NCBI GenBank assembly: GCA_963749415.1
Contig: CAVVMG010000001.1
Span: 1,054,001-1,118,000 of the forward strand
Direction of reading: 5' to 3'
Length of the DNA stretch: 64,000 bases
Source: JALYNX01 sp963749415
Lineage (GTDB): Bacteria > Actinomycetota > Acidimicrobiia > Spongiisociales > ZC4RG35
Positions 36,698 to 45,321 of this stretch are shown here, piece after piece (positions within the stretch are counted from its first letter, which is position 1; every line of letters begins with the position of its first letter). The notes beneath the pieces were generated by a model. It was not told the DNA's origin. It worked only from the letters and a program-made list of their open reading frames with translations, and ran no database searches. Position numbers and translations under genes: made by a program.

Positions 36698-38337
36698 TCG
36701 ACCATCGTCGGAATCGATCCGTCGGTCTGATGCATCCGTTCGTGAGTGAGGAGCAACTGGTCGAAGTTCGGCGGATTCTCGACATCGATGGCGATCAGGT
36801 GACGGGTCACAGGCCCATCGTCACGATCGAATGCCCGCGCCCTGGCGATTAGGGCAGCCGAGGCGTCATCGATTCTCCGATGTTGGGCCAGGTGCTCCTC
36901 CCACGAGCCGGTGGTGAACAACTCGGTGAGGCGGGTTGGAGACGAGGCGTTCCGGAACAGGGCCCATCGGTAGGCGCCGGTGCGGAGACGGACCATCCTC
37001 ACCTCGTTCATGACTTCGGTGAATTCGGCGAGGTCTCCCTCGTCGATGGTCCAGGTGTTGAGGATGAACACCGGGCCACCCTCCATTGTCTCGTCGTGTG
37101 GCGGCGGCTCGCGTTCCAGCGAAAACTCCGGTGACTCGACCTCGTCCAGGCTGGGGAGGTGAAAGGCAGGCGAAGCAATCCCCAAGGCCACCGTTCCCAT
37201 GGAGAGGATCACCATGGCCTCGCCGGTGCCGACGGCGTCGGCGACGATTCCGCCCAGGATCGCGCCCAGAGGAAGCACGCCACCGAAAGCGAGGGAGTAG
37301 AACGACATCGCCCGGCCCCTTATCCATTCCGGCGCCATCAGCTGGGCCGTGGCGTTCAGATTGGTCAGGGTGAGGACCCAAAAGGCACCGGATATGAACA
37401 TGAATACCCAGGCCCAGGCGATGTTGGGTGACAACCCGACTCCGATCCCGGAGACCCCGAAAAGCGTGATGGTCATCATCGGAGCCCGGTTCCCCAGGCG
37501 GCCGACGATGCGAGAACGGACCGCGGCGCCGACCAATGCACCGAGCCCCATTGCCCCCAGCAACAAGCCGAGGGCGCCGGCACCGCCTCCCAGGGTCTCG
37601 GTGTGGCCGGGGAGGACCGATTGCACCACCGCAGAGGTCACCGCGAACAACGACACCAGGAGGAGCAATCTCCGGAAGACCGGGGTGAACCGGGCATAGC
37701 GAACACCCAGGCCGATCGCTGCGCCGAACGAAGTGCTCTCGCGTGTCGGGCTCACCACGCTCTTTCCCACCAGCAGCAGCGCAGCCACAACGGCGGTATA
37801 GGTGATGGCGTTGATGCCGAAGCCCCACGCCGGGCCGAAGGCCACGATCACCACGCCGCCCAGCGCGGGCCCGACGGCTCGGGCGACGTTGAAAGCCGCC
37901 GACTGCAGGGCGACTGCCGAGGGGATCATCACCCTCGGGACCAGGTCGGGGAGCAGCGCTTGCCAGGTCGGGAGGTTCAGCGCAACCCCTGTCCCCAGCA
38001 GCAGTCCGAGGCCGAGCAGGAGGGCCGGGGTGATCAGATCGGTCGCGGTGAAGAAGGTCATCGCCAGGGCGGAGAGAGCCATGATCGCCTGGGCAGTGAT
38101 CATCAGCTTGGTCCGGTCGAACATGTCGGCGAGAGTCCCGGCGGCGAGGGCAAAGAAGAGCAGGGGGAGGGTGCTGGAGGCGACCATGAAACCGACCCAG
38201 GTGTTGGATCGGGTCATCTCGAACATGAGCCAGGAGCCGGCAACCGTTTGAATGAAGCTTCCGACCGCTGACAGTGCCGAGGCGATCCAGAGCGTGCGGA
38301 ACGAGCCGATGCGGAGTGGGGCGACCGCCGAGGTCAT
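36685..38337 (-). CDS. MFS exporter with C-terminal monooxygenase-like domain
   Basis: 550 aa. The first ~410 residues form a 12-helix MFS domain of the enterobactin-exporter-like (EntS/MFS_3) class, opening FRTLWIASALSAVGSFIQTVAGSW (read here as separate motifs FRTLWIAS and VGSFIQTV). The last ~120 residues (FILNTWTIDEGDLAEFTEVM, then VTRHLIAIDV) resemble an antibiotic-biosynthesis-monooxygenase-like domain, a fusion seen in this family. Function of the tail and substrate are unknown. Confidence 0.88.
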   Translation of the reverse strand: MTSAVAPLRIGSFRTLWIASALSAVGSFIQTVAGSWLMFEMTRSNTWVGFMVASSTLPLLFFALAAGTLADMFDRTKLMITAQAIMALSALAMTFFTATDLITPALLLGLGLLLGTGVALNLPTWQALLPDLVPRVMIPSAVALQSAAFNVARAVGPALGGVVIVAFGPAWGFGINAITYTAVVAALLLVGKSVVSPTRESTSFGAAIGLGVRYARFTPVFRRLLLLVSLFAVTSAVVQSVLPGHTETLGGGAGALGLLLGAMGLGALVGAAVRSRIVGRLGNRAPMMTITLFGVSGIGVGLSPNIAWAWVFMFISGAFWVLTLTNLNATAQLMAPEWIRGRAMSFYSLAFGGVLPLGAILGGIVADAVGTGEAMVILSMGTVALGIASPAFHLPSLDEVESPEFSLEREPPPHDETMEGGPVFILNTWTIDEGDLAEFTEVMNEVRMVRLRTGAYRWALFRNASSPTRLTELFTTGSWEEHLAQHRRIDDASAALIARARAFDRDDGPVTRHLIAIDVENPPNFDQLLLTHERMHQTDGSIPTMVDQED

Positions 38338-38368
38338 CGAGGCAAGGGTAGGGGGGTAGGTTGCCAGG

Positions 38369-39019
38369 GTGGTTCGCGACCTCGCCTACTTCATCCAGGG
38401 CGATCAGGGCCCCGGGCCAGGCGTCCTCCTCCTCCACTCGTTCTGGGGCCTCACGTCCTCGGTGAAGAGCCTGGCCGACGAGATGGCAGACCACGGCTTC
38501 ACCGTGCTCGCACCCGACATCAACTTCGGCGAGTACCCCGAATCCGAGCAGGACGCCCTCGACCACCTGGGAAAGGCGGACCCGAACCGACTGGCGTCAC
38601 TCGTCCTGTCGTCGGCAAAGCTCCTCCACGAGAAGTCCGCCGAGGGCCCGATCGGGATCGTCGGGTTCGGCATGGGCGGCTCGCTGGCGTTGTGGGCGTC
38701 GGTCAGGCTGGCCTCATTGGTCGGGGCCGTCGTGTCGTTCTATGGCAGCCAACAGATCGACTTCGCAGGGGCCCGGGCGGCCTATCTGATCCATCTCGCA
38801 GATGACGACGAGTTCATCACGGACGACGAGGCGGTGTTCATGGAGGCGACGATGAGGCTGGAAGACCTCGACGTCCGGGTAGAGCGTCATCCCGGCACCC
38901 GGCACGGCTTTGGGGAGCCCGACGGCGACACCTTCGACCCGGCGGCCTTCGACTCTGCATGGCAAGGCGCGCTCACCTTCCTCCGAGGGCACCTCAGGGC
39001 GAATTCGAAGGCCGGCTAG
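38369..39019 (+). CDS. Dienelactone hydrolase family protein with nucleophile replaced
   Basis: 216 aa alpha/beta hydrolase fold from GTG 38369. The nucleophile elbow reads VGFGMGGSLAL near residue 96, where the family has GxCxGG or GxSxGG: the nucleophile position is glycine. The other triad members appear intact (Asp in HLADDDEF, His in GTRHGFGE). It may therefore be non-hydrolytic, or use another nucleophile. It is divergent from the MFS gene by 31 bases. Confidence 0.8.
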   Translation: MVRDLAYFIQGDQGPGPGVLLLHSFWGLTSSVKSLADEMADHGFTVLAPDINFGEYPESEQDALDHLGKADPNRLASLVLSSAKLLHEKSAEGPIGIVGFGMGGSLALWASVRLASLVGAVVSFYGSQQIDFAGARAAYLIHLADDDEFITDDEAVFMEATMRLEDLDVRVERHPGTRHGFGEPDGDTFDPAAFDSAWQGALTFLRGHLRANSKAG

Positions 39020-39570
39020 CCGGCGGCGACCCGGTCGTCGCGGATGTAGCCCTCGTGCGCCATTCGGTGCCCCATCGCGTCGTACATCTTTTCATCAGTG
39101 GGGGTCCATGTGGCCAGCCCGTCCACGTACCGATTGAACATGGAAAACGCGGCGGCAATGAGCACCGAGTCGTGGATCTCCTGGTCGCTTGCACCCTCGG
39201 CGCGGGCCACGTCGATGTCCGCCGAAGTCACCTTCAGACCACTCACGGCAACTTTGGCTGCGATGTCGAGCAACGACCTGAGCTTGGGGCTGATCCCGGC
39301 CGTGGCCGGGTCGTTGCAGACGGCGTCCACCAATTCGTAGTCGCCCTCCAGATTGTGGGCGGCAGCGGCGCGATGGCTGGAGTGGCAGAACTCGCAGTCG
39401 TTCTGAGAGGAGACGAAGGCGGCGATCATCTCCCGTTCACCGCTGGTCAGGGTGTTTGGCCCCCGAAGCAAGACCTCGGCCAGCTCCCGCATGGGCTTTG
39501 CGGTCTCGGGGCGAAATGCGAAGGCGCTGGTGATCCCGGGCAGCTCGGGGGGCAGGGAAATGTGGGGCAT
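39016..39570 (-). CDS. AhpD-like/carboxymuconolactone decarboxylase family protein
   Basis: 184 aa. The CMD/AhpD redox motif is SSQNDCEFCHSSHRAAA near residue 55, with CxxC and the downstream His. Such proteins act as alkyl-hydroperoxidases or peroxidase-related thiol proteins. The fold is probably all-helical with the active CxxC at a helix start. A family role in oxidative stress is likely but the partner is not known. The end overlaps the convergent hydrolase gene by 4 bases. Confidence 0.85.
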   Translation of the reverse strand: MPHISLPPELPGITSAFAFRPETAKPMRELAEVLLRGPNTLTSGEREMIAAFVSSQNDCEFCHSSHRAAAAHNLEGDYELVDAVCNDPATAGISPKLRSLLDIAAKVAVSGLKVTSADIDVARAEGASDQEIHDSVLIAAAFSMFNRYVDGLATWTPTDEKMYDAMGHRMAHEGYIRDDRVAAG

Positions 39571-39620
39571 GACCTCGGACTTTCTTCTATTCGGGCCGGG
39601 GAGTGTATGTACCGTGGCTC

Positions 39621-41198
39621 ATGGTGGAAGACCAGATGCTCACTCCACGCGTCGACTCCAGCCTGCTCCGGGGACTGGAGGCCAGGATCGACGTCCCGAT
39701 GGAGGGCCGGGAGACGATCGAGGTCGACACCCCGTTCACCCTGGAGGTGATCGGGCGGATTCCCCAGGCCACCTACCAGGACGTGGGTGTGGCGGTGGCA
39801 CGGGCCCGGGCAGCCCAGCCGGAATGGGCGGCGATGGGTGCCCGTCGCCGCGCCGATGTCCTGCTCCGTTTCCATGACCTACTGCTCCGGCAGGTCGACA
39901 CCGCCGTGGACATCATCCAGGTGGAGGGTGGTAAGACTCGAGTCGGAGCTTGGGAAGAGGTCGTGGACGTGATCGGGACCGCCCGCTACTACGCAAACAT
40001 GGGCCCCTGGCTCACCAAGCGGCGCAGGCGGCAGGGGGCGATGCCGGTGCTCACCCGGACCTACGAGTACCGCCACCCCAAGGGCGTCTGCGGGTTCATC
40101 TCGCCATGGAACTTTCCGTTCAACCTCTCGATCGGAGATGCCCTGGCCGCGCTGGTTGCCGGCAACGCCGTGGTCCTCAAGCCGGATGAAAAGACTCCTT
40201 ACTCACTGCTCTTCTCCGCCCGGCTCCTCGGTGTGGCCGGGGTCCCCGACGGGGTGATCCAGGTGTTGACCGGGAAAGGGGAGATCTGCGGCCCGGCGAT
40301 GATCGACGAGGTCGACTACGTCATGTTCACCGGGTCGACCGCGGTCGGGTCCAGGGTCGCCGAGCAGGCGGGGCGCAACCTGATCGGTGCCTCGATGGAG
40401 CTCGGGGGCAAGAACGCGGCGATCGTGCTCGCCGACGCCGACCTGGACCGCACGATCCCCGAGATGGTCCGCGCCACCTTCGGCCACGCCGGGCAGATGT
40501 GTGTCCATATGGAGCGGATCTACGTCGAGCAGCCCCTGGTCGAGGAGTTCACCCGTCGTTTCGTAGAGCACACCGAGCATCTGGAGGTGTCGCCGTCATA
40601 CGAGTTCGGCCCCGTGGTCAGCTCGCTGATCACACGGGAGCATCTCGCCGCAGTCGAGTCCCATGTGGACGATGCGGTGGCGAAAGGAGCCAACGTCCTG
40701 ACCGGGGGCAAGCCCCGACCGGATGCCGGGCCTCTTTTCTACTCGCCGACGGTTCTCACCGGTGTCGACGAGACGATGACCGTGTGCCGGTCGGAGACCT
40801 TCGGCCCGGTTGTCTCCATCTACCCGGTTGGCTCCAGTGAGGAGGCGATCGTGCTGGCCAACGACAGCGATCTCGGGCTCAGCTTCAGCGTGTGGTCGGC
40901 CGACACCCGGCGGGCGGTGAAGATCGCTACCAGGCTCCAGGCAGGCACCGTGGCCGTCAACGACGGCTACGCGTCGACATGGGCCTCCCACGATGCTCCG
41001 ATGGGTGGGTTCAAGCGCTCTGGAGTGGGAAGGCGCCATGGCCGCGAGGGACTGCTCAAGTTCACCGAGCCTCAGACGGTCGCCGTGCAACGGGTGCTTC
41101 CTGCCTATGCCCCAGGGCTCGGCCTCTCCTATGAGACCTATCGCCGACTGGTGGAGAAGCTGACGGTCCTGTTCCGCCATCTCCCGTTCTACAAATAG
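39621..41198 (+). CDS. Aldehyde dehydrogenase, succinate-semialdehyde dehydrogenase GabD2-like
   Basis: 525 aa from ATG 39621 (GTG 39603 possible). The catalytic Glu is in SMELGGKNAAIVLADADLD and the Cys in HAGQMCVHMERI near residue 295, and PWNFPFN near 165 is the NAD(P)-binding loop. The long N-terminus and C-terminal extension ending GLSYETYRRLVEKL match the actinobacterial GabD2 group, which oxidises succinic semialdehyde. The exact substrate remains to be shown. The end overlaps the DUF5343 gene by 10 bases. Confidence 0.85.
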   Translation: MVEDQMLTPRVDSSLLRGLEARIDVPMEGRETIEVDTPFTLEVIGRIPQATYQDVGVAVARARAAQPEWAAMGARRRADVLLRFHDLLLRQVDTAVDIIQVEGGKTRVGAWEEVVDVIGTARYYANMGPWLTKRRRRQGAMPVLTRTYEYRHPKGVCGFISPWNFPFNLSIGDALAALVAGNAVVLKPDEKTPYSLLFSARLLGVAGVPDGVIQVLTGKGEICGPAMIDEVDYVMFTGSTAVGSRVAEQAGRNLIGASMELGGKNAAIVLADADLDRTIPEMVRATFGHAGQMCVHMERIYVEQPLVEEFTRRFVEHTEHLEVSPSYEFGPVVSSLITREHLAAVESHVDDAVAKGANVLTGGKPRPDAGPLFYSPTVLTGVDETMTVCRSETFGPVVSIYPVGSSEEAIVLANDSDLGLSFSVWSADTRRAVKIATRLQAGTVAVNDGYASTWASHDAPMGGFKRSGVGRRHGREGLLKFTEPQTVAVQRVLPAYAPGLGLSYETYRRLVEKLTVLFRHLPFYK

Positions 41199-41959
41199 CC
41201 CTCTACTGCTATTTGCCGACCGGGACCGTCGTCGACAGGGGTGGCCCCGTCGCCGACCTCGACCTCCGGACCACCAGCTGGTTGCTCATCTACGACGTGA
41301 TACACGAAATTCAGGGTCGCCCGCAGAACCTCGATGAACGATTCGAGGCGGTCAGCGCTCAACACACTGCCGGCCACTGGGAGTTGGCTGACCAACCCCA
41401 ATACTGCAGGAGGAACCTCATCATCAGTTCCCCTCGGCATCGCTGAGGCAGTCGGTCTCGGGCGTGCAGTCAGTCCGCTCCGCTTCTGGGTGGTGACGGG
41501 ATTCCGAGTGGTCACCCGGGATGGAGAGTCGTCGGTCACAATGCCTGCGCGTTCACACATGCCGAGGAAGAGGGTCACCATTCGAGAGCGTTGTCCTGTC
41601 GGATAGAAACCACGGAACGCGTCTTCGATGCGTTCCAGTGGATCAGTTCCGGGATCCACGAATGCGAATATGTCCTGATAGACATCCCGGAGATGGTCGC
41701 CAAGCAGGCCCTCGAAGTCACCAGAAGCACTTTCTCTCAGACGAACGAATGCCGGTGTCGGGTGGCCTCCATCGTCGACCAGCTCGAGAAGTCGCAAAGA
41801 CTGCAGCGTCCTCGGTGCGAGACTCTCCGGCACTCCTGCAGTGATGATCACATCGACGTCGAATGGCGTCGCCATGGTGAAGTTCCGAAAACGGTCGACA
41901 ACGTCGAGAACCGTCGCCGGAGGGGCGTAAGGGGCTCGATCTCCCTTGGTCAGCGACAC
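41189..41959 (-). CDS. DUF5343-family protein
   Basis: 256 aa from GTG 41959 (GGAGA 4-8 bases upstream); a longer frame runs to 42022. The N-terminal half resembles the DUF5343 domain: APYAPPATVLDVVDRFRN, then TLQSLRLLELVDDGGHPTPAF with a winged-helix like layout. Such proteins are usually found next to plasmid or defence-type genes, and the local sequence is more AT-rich than its neighbours, so it may be a transferred or accessory gene. The C-terminus is poorly conserved in appearance. Confidence 0.72.
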   Translation of the reverse strand: MSLTKGDRAPYAPPATVLDVVDRFRNFTMATPFDVDVIITAGVPESLAPRTLQSLRLLELVDDGGHPTPAFVRLRESASGDFEGLLGDHLRDVYQDIFAFVDPGTDPLERIEDAFRGFYPTGQRSRMVTLFLGMCERAGIVTDDSPSRVTTRNPVTTQKRSGLTARPRPTASAMPRGTDDEVPPAVLGLVSQLPVAGSVLSADRLESFIEVLRATLNFVYHVVDEQPAGGPEVEVGDGATPVDDGPGRQIAVEGYL

Positions 41960-42058
41960 GGCTCTCCGTTCATGCGCAACCGGAGAGTAACAGCTGTACG
42001 GAACATGGTCACGGCGATGCATTTGACGCCGGTGCTACGTCCTGCAGCTCGTAGAACT

Positions 42059-42088
42059 GGGCTTTCAACAGGTTGAAACCCCGTTTTT
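42059..42088. terminator. Hairpin followed by T-run
   Basis: GGGCTTTCAA and TTGAAACCCC form a stem with one mismatch and loop CAGG, followed on the forward strand by GTTTTT (42083-42088). It is a typical intrinsic terminator shape on the forward strand, with an A-run before it on the reverse strand. It lies 52 bases beyond the stop of the reverse-strand gene ending at 42140, so it may serve that gene in the other direction too. The 42023-42139 gap is otherwise without coding signal. Confidence 0.5.
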
Positions 42089-42139
42089 ACTTGAACCAGT
42101 CTTCCGCGCTTCGTTTACGAGGCCGGTGCGACAGGTCGG

Positions 42140-42619
42140 TCAGGGCTCGGACATCTCGATCAGGTCGGCGGACAGGATGTCCCGGTCCTCGGGGTCCTCG
42201 ATATCAGGGAGCAGGGCCTTGGCCAGCTCGAGGTGCTCGGTGTAGGTCTCGACGTCGTCCACTTCGGCCGCAGCCCGGGCAATGGCCTCGTGGGCAAATC
42301 CACGGACGAAGGGGTCGAGGTCGTGTTCCTCACAAACGGCGAGCGATCGCTCTCCGAACCACTCGGCGAGATCGGCATAACCCAGCACCACCGCGACCCG
42401 CGACACTTGCCAGTCGGCGATGGCACGGCTTCGGGCGTCCCCGACGCGGTACCAGTGGTAGCGCTGGGCAAAGGTGGAGGCGAGCATGTCCTCGTCCTGA
42501 TCCCGGGTCCGCTCCGCGAGGTCGAGCAATTCCCAGGTGTGGTTGAAGGCCTGGGGGGCGAAGGTGCGATGCCAGGCTTCAACCTGCTCCGGGGTGGGAT
42601 CCTTGACCGGTTCGGCCAT
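42140..42619 (-). CDS. Conserved protein of unknown function, TPR-like helical
   Basis: 159 aa. ATG 42619 has GGAGGGAACGCAC upstream. FNHTWELLDLAERT, RYHWYRVGDARSRAIADWQVSRVAVVLG (two helices around RYHWYRVG) and GFAHEAIARAAAEV suggest helical repeat pairs, as in TPR-type proteins. No signal peptide or membrane segment. I have met similar sequences in actinobacteria and Chloroflexi without a named function. It is divergent from the LigD-polymerase gene. Confidence 0.7.
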   Translation of the reverse strand: MAEPVKDPTPEQVEAWHRTFAPQAFNHTWELLDLAERTRDQDEDMLASTFAQRYHWYRVGDARSRAIADWQVSRVAVVLGYADLAEWFGERSLAVCEEHDLDPFVRGFAHEAIARAAAEVDDVETYTEHLELAKALLPDIEDPEDRDILSADLIEMSEP

Positions 42620-42665
42620 GTGCGTTCCCTCCACAGGGTCGGTTCCGGCGTACCTTAGGTAGGCG

Positions 42666-43667
42666 ATGAGCGACTACACCACCGTCGAAGCGGGCGGCGA
42701 GCAGGTCCGGGTCTCCAGCCCGGACCGGGTGATTTTCCCCAAGCAGGGCTGGACCAAGCTCGATGTCGTCGAGCACTTCGTAGTGGTATCGGAGGGCGCG
42801 CTCCGCGGCATCGCGGGGCGCCCCACGATGCTCAAGCGGTACATGGGCACGATCGACGAGGACCCGATCTATCACAAGCGGGCGGCCAACAACACACCGT
42901 TCGAAACGGCGGCGATCCGCTTTCCCTCACAGCGTCCGGGTCGGATGAACGTGCCCCGGGTGGAAGCCGACGTGATCCGCCTCGCCCAACTGGGGTGCCT
43001 CGACTTTCATCCCTGGCCGGTCCGCGCCGAGGACACCGATCATCCCGACGAGCTGCGATTCGACTTCGATCCCACCCCGGGCGTGACCTTCGATCAGGTT
43101 CGTCGAGCCGCCGTGTCCTCGCAGCCGCTGCTCGAAGAAGTAGGCCTCGTCGGCTGGCCCAAGACCTCGGGCAGCCGCGGCATACACGTGTACGTCCGGA
43201 TTGAGCCCCTTTGGGACTTCTTCCAGACCCGACGGGCAGTGCTGGCGTTTGCGCGTGAGCTGGAGCGCCGGATGCCCGGGGAGGTGACCACCAAGTGGTG
43301 GAAGGAGGAGCGGCAAGGGGTCTTCATCGACTACAACCAGAACGCCCGGGACAAGAGTGTGTCCTCGGCATACGGCGTCCGGCCAACAGGGTTCGTCTCG
43401 ACGCCGATCACATGGGACGAGCTGGAAACGATCGAGATCCAGGACTTCCCGTTGGACCGGTTCCGCGACCGATACCAGGAGAGGGGCGACCTCTCCGCGG
43501 GGATCGACGAGGCCGCAGGGCGGATCGACACCTTGTTGGACTGGATGCAGCGCGACGAGGACAACGGTATCGGCGATGCCCCCTGGCCGCCGCATTACCC
43601 GAAGATGCCCGGGGAGCCGCCTCGGGTCCAGCCTTCACGCCAGCGCCGTGCGGACGACGAGTACTGA
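42666..43667 (+). CDS. LigD-type polymerase/primase domain protein
   Basis: 333 aa, a stand-alone PolDom of the archaeo-eukaryotic primase superfamily (non-homologous end joining). The catalytic acid pair is in RFDFDPTPG near residue 138, and SGSRGIHVYV near 175 carries the conserved His. VIRLAQLGCLDFHPW near 103 is characteristic of LigD polymerase domains. The ligase part (LigC-like) is encoded separately at 47089, and no Ku gene is seen. ATG follows the TACCTTAGGTA palindrome. Confidence 0.92.
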   Translation: MSDYTTVEAGGEQVRVSSPDRVIFPKQGWTKLDVVEHFVVVSEGALRGIAGRPTMLKRYMGTIDEDPIYHKRAANNTPFETAAIRFPSQRPGRMNVPRVEADVIRLAQLGCLDFHPWPVRAEDTDHPDELRFDFDPTPGVTFDQVRRAAVSSQPLLEEVGLVGWPKTSGSRGIHVYVRIEPLWDFFQTRRAVLAFARELERRMPGEVTTKWWKEERQGVFIDYNQNARDKSVSSAYGVRPTGFVSTPITWDELETIEIQDFPLDRFRDRYQERGDLSAGIDEAAGRIDTLLDWMQRDEDNGIGDAPWPPHYPKMPGEPPRVQPSRQRRADDEY

Positions 43668-43675
43668 CTTGCTGG

Positions 43676-44407
43676 CTAGAGGGCGTCGCGTCGCTTCAGC
43701 GCCCAGGTGAGGACCAACACGCCGACTGCGACCACCACCGCGATCTTGGCGACCCCGCCGCCAACGCCGGGTTTCACCGGGCCGAGGGTGGCGATTGCCC
43801 CTTCCCCGAATTCGTCCTCGAGGCCCGCATAGATGGAGAGGGCAACGTGCCAGATCGAGAACTGGGCGAGCCCGGTCACCGCGTTGGACAGGATCGTCTC
43901 CCAGACCACGATGTACCCGAGCCCGATGAGCAGGGCGCGGGGCGCCAGATAACCGAGAGGCACGAACACCGCGGCGTATCCGATCCCGGCGGCCAGGAAA
44001 AGGGAGAGCCCGGCCAAAGTGTGACCCACCCCATTGCCGACTGCCAGAGAGGCGAGGACCGTTGCCAGCCATCCCAGCACGCCTATCAGCAGCGCCGCGA
44101 CCGCGCCCGCGATTATCGATTGGGTCGCGAACGAGAACCGGGAGAGCGGCCGAAGGTAGAGGTATGGGAGCGTGCCGGCATCTTTCTCCTCCCGCAGGGT
44201 GGCTGCAGTCAGGATTAGTGCAGCGACGACATAGGTGTATCCCACCGTGGCCAGGATGTCGGTGTACAAGGGTGTGAGCTCGTCGGGATTGGTATCGAAG
44301 CCAACCAGCCAGTACACCAGGGCAGGCACCGACGCCAGGGCCGTAAGGGCGATGACACGGCCTCGGCGCATCAAGCGCCGGTAGAAATGGATGGCCAGGG
44401 TCATCAA
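43676..44407 (-). CDS. ABC-2 type transporter permease (second exporter, permease)
   Basis: 243 aa with about six transmembrane segments, beginning MMTLAIHFYRRLMRRGRVIALTAL (cytoplasmic then helix). REEKDAGTLPYLYLRPLSR near residue 70 is the ABC-2 permease hallmark loop. It is the last gene of a five-gene chain starting with the DNA ligase, and overlaps its ATPase gene by 4 bases. Substrate unknown. Confidence 0.85.
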   Translation of the reverse strand: MMTLAIHFYRRLMRRGRVIALTALASVPALVYWLVGFDTNPDELTPLYTDILATVGYTYVVAALILTAATLREEKDAGTLPYLYLRPLSRFSFATQSIIAGAVAALLIGVLGWLATVLASLAVGNGVGHTLAGLSLFLAAGIGYAAVFVPLGYLAPRALLIGLGYIVVWETILSNAVTGLAQFSIWHVALSIYAGLEDEFGEGAIATLGPVKPGVGGGVAKIAVVVAVGVLVLTWALKRRDAL

Positions 44408-45321
44408 TGACCCTCGACCAGGTAGCGAAACACCGATTCCAGGGATTCGTCGACGGGCTCGACCCTGGTGAGGCCGATGCCGGCGTCGAAAGCGATCTTC
44501 GGGAGGCGCCGTGCCAGGTCTCCCGCATCGGCGGCCTCTATGTGCACCATGTCCCCGTCGAGGCCGACGCCGACCACACCGGGGACCGACATCAGCAAGC
44601 CGGCGAGTCGTCTCGGGTCGTTGGCCTCGACGAAGACCCGCCTCGGCTTGTCGGTCATAGCCGCCCGGATGGTCCCCACGTCACCAACGGCGGCCAGGCG
44701 CCCGTCGACCATCGCCACCACGCGATCGGTCATCCTCTCGACTTCGGCGAGAACATGGGACGACACGATCACTGTTCTCCCTTCACTGCCCAGCCGGCGG
44801 AACAGCCCGATCAGATGAGCCCGTTGCACGGGGTCGGCACCGTTGAGCGGCTCGTCCAGGAGCAGGACCTCGGGATCCGAGACCAGGGCTTGGGCCACCT
44901 TGGCTCGTTGCCTCATCCCCTTGGAGAACCCGCCGAGGGCGCGATCAGCGGCCTCGGTGAGTCCAACGGTCTCGATGGCCGCGTCGACACGCGCCGGCAC
45001 CTCACCAACCCGGGCCAGCCGGGCGGCGAGAGTGATGAACTGGCGGCCAGTGAGCCGGTCGTACACGCTCTCGTCCTCGGGAACCAGAGCGATCCTGCGA
45101 TATATCGAAGGGTGGGCCCTCGGGTCCTCTCCCAGAATCCGCACCTGGCCCTGTGAGGCGCGTTGCAGCCCGGTGAGCACTCGCAACAGAGTGGTCTTAC
45201 CGGCCCCGTTGGGCCCGAGGAGCCCGGTGACGCCGGGCCTGAAGCTGATCGTCAGCTCGCTCACCGCCACCTTGAGCCCGAACCACTTGGAGAGCCCGGT
45301 GACCTCGATTGTGTCGCTCAA
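44404..45321 (-). CDS. ABC transporter ATP-binding protein (second exporter, ATPase)
   Basis: 305 aa from TTG 45321, which overlaps the stop of the preceding permease (TTGA). Walker A LLGPNGAGKTTLLRV near residue 39, signature GGFSKGMRQRAKVAQAL near 132 and Walker B LLLDEPLNGADP near 154. The longer frame to 45399 would lie within the upstream permease gene. It forms an exporter with the following permease. Confidence 0.92.
   Translation of the reverse strand: MSDTIEVTGLSKWFGLKVAVSELTISFRPGVTGLLGPNGAGKTTLLRVLTGLQRASQGQVRILGEDPRAHPSIYRRIALVPEDESVYDRLTGRQFITLAARLARVGEVPARVDAAIETVGLTEAADRALGGFSKGMRQRAKVAQALVSDPEVLLLDEPLNGADPVQRAHLIGLFRRLGSEGRTVIVSSHVLAEVERMTDRVVAMVDGRLAAVGDVGTIRAAMTDKPRRVFVEANDPRRLAGLLMSVPGVVGVGLDGDMVHIEAADAGDLARRLPKIAFDAGIGLTRVEPVDESLESVFRYLVEGH

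Noticed and set aside
36866..38566. 566-codon reverse frame overlapping the MFS gene in another frame
   Set aside because: Arg/His/Gly-rich peptide without motifs, while the MFS frame gives a clear 12-helix protein.
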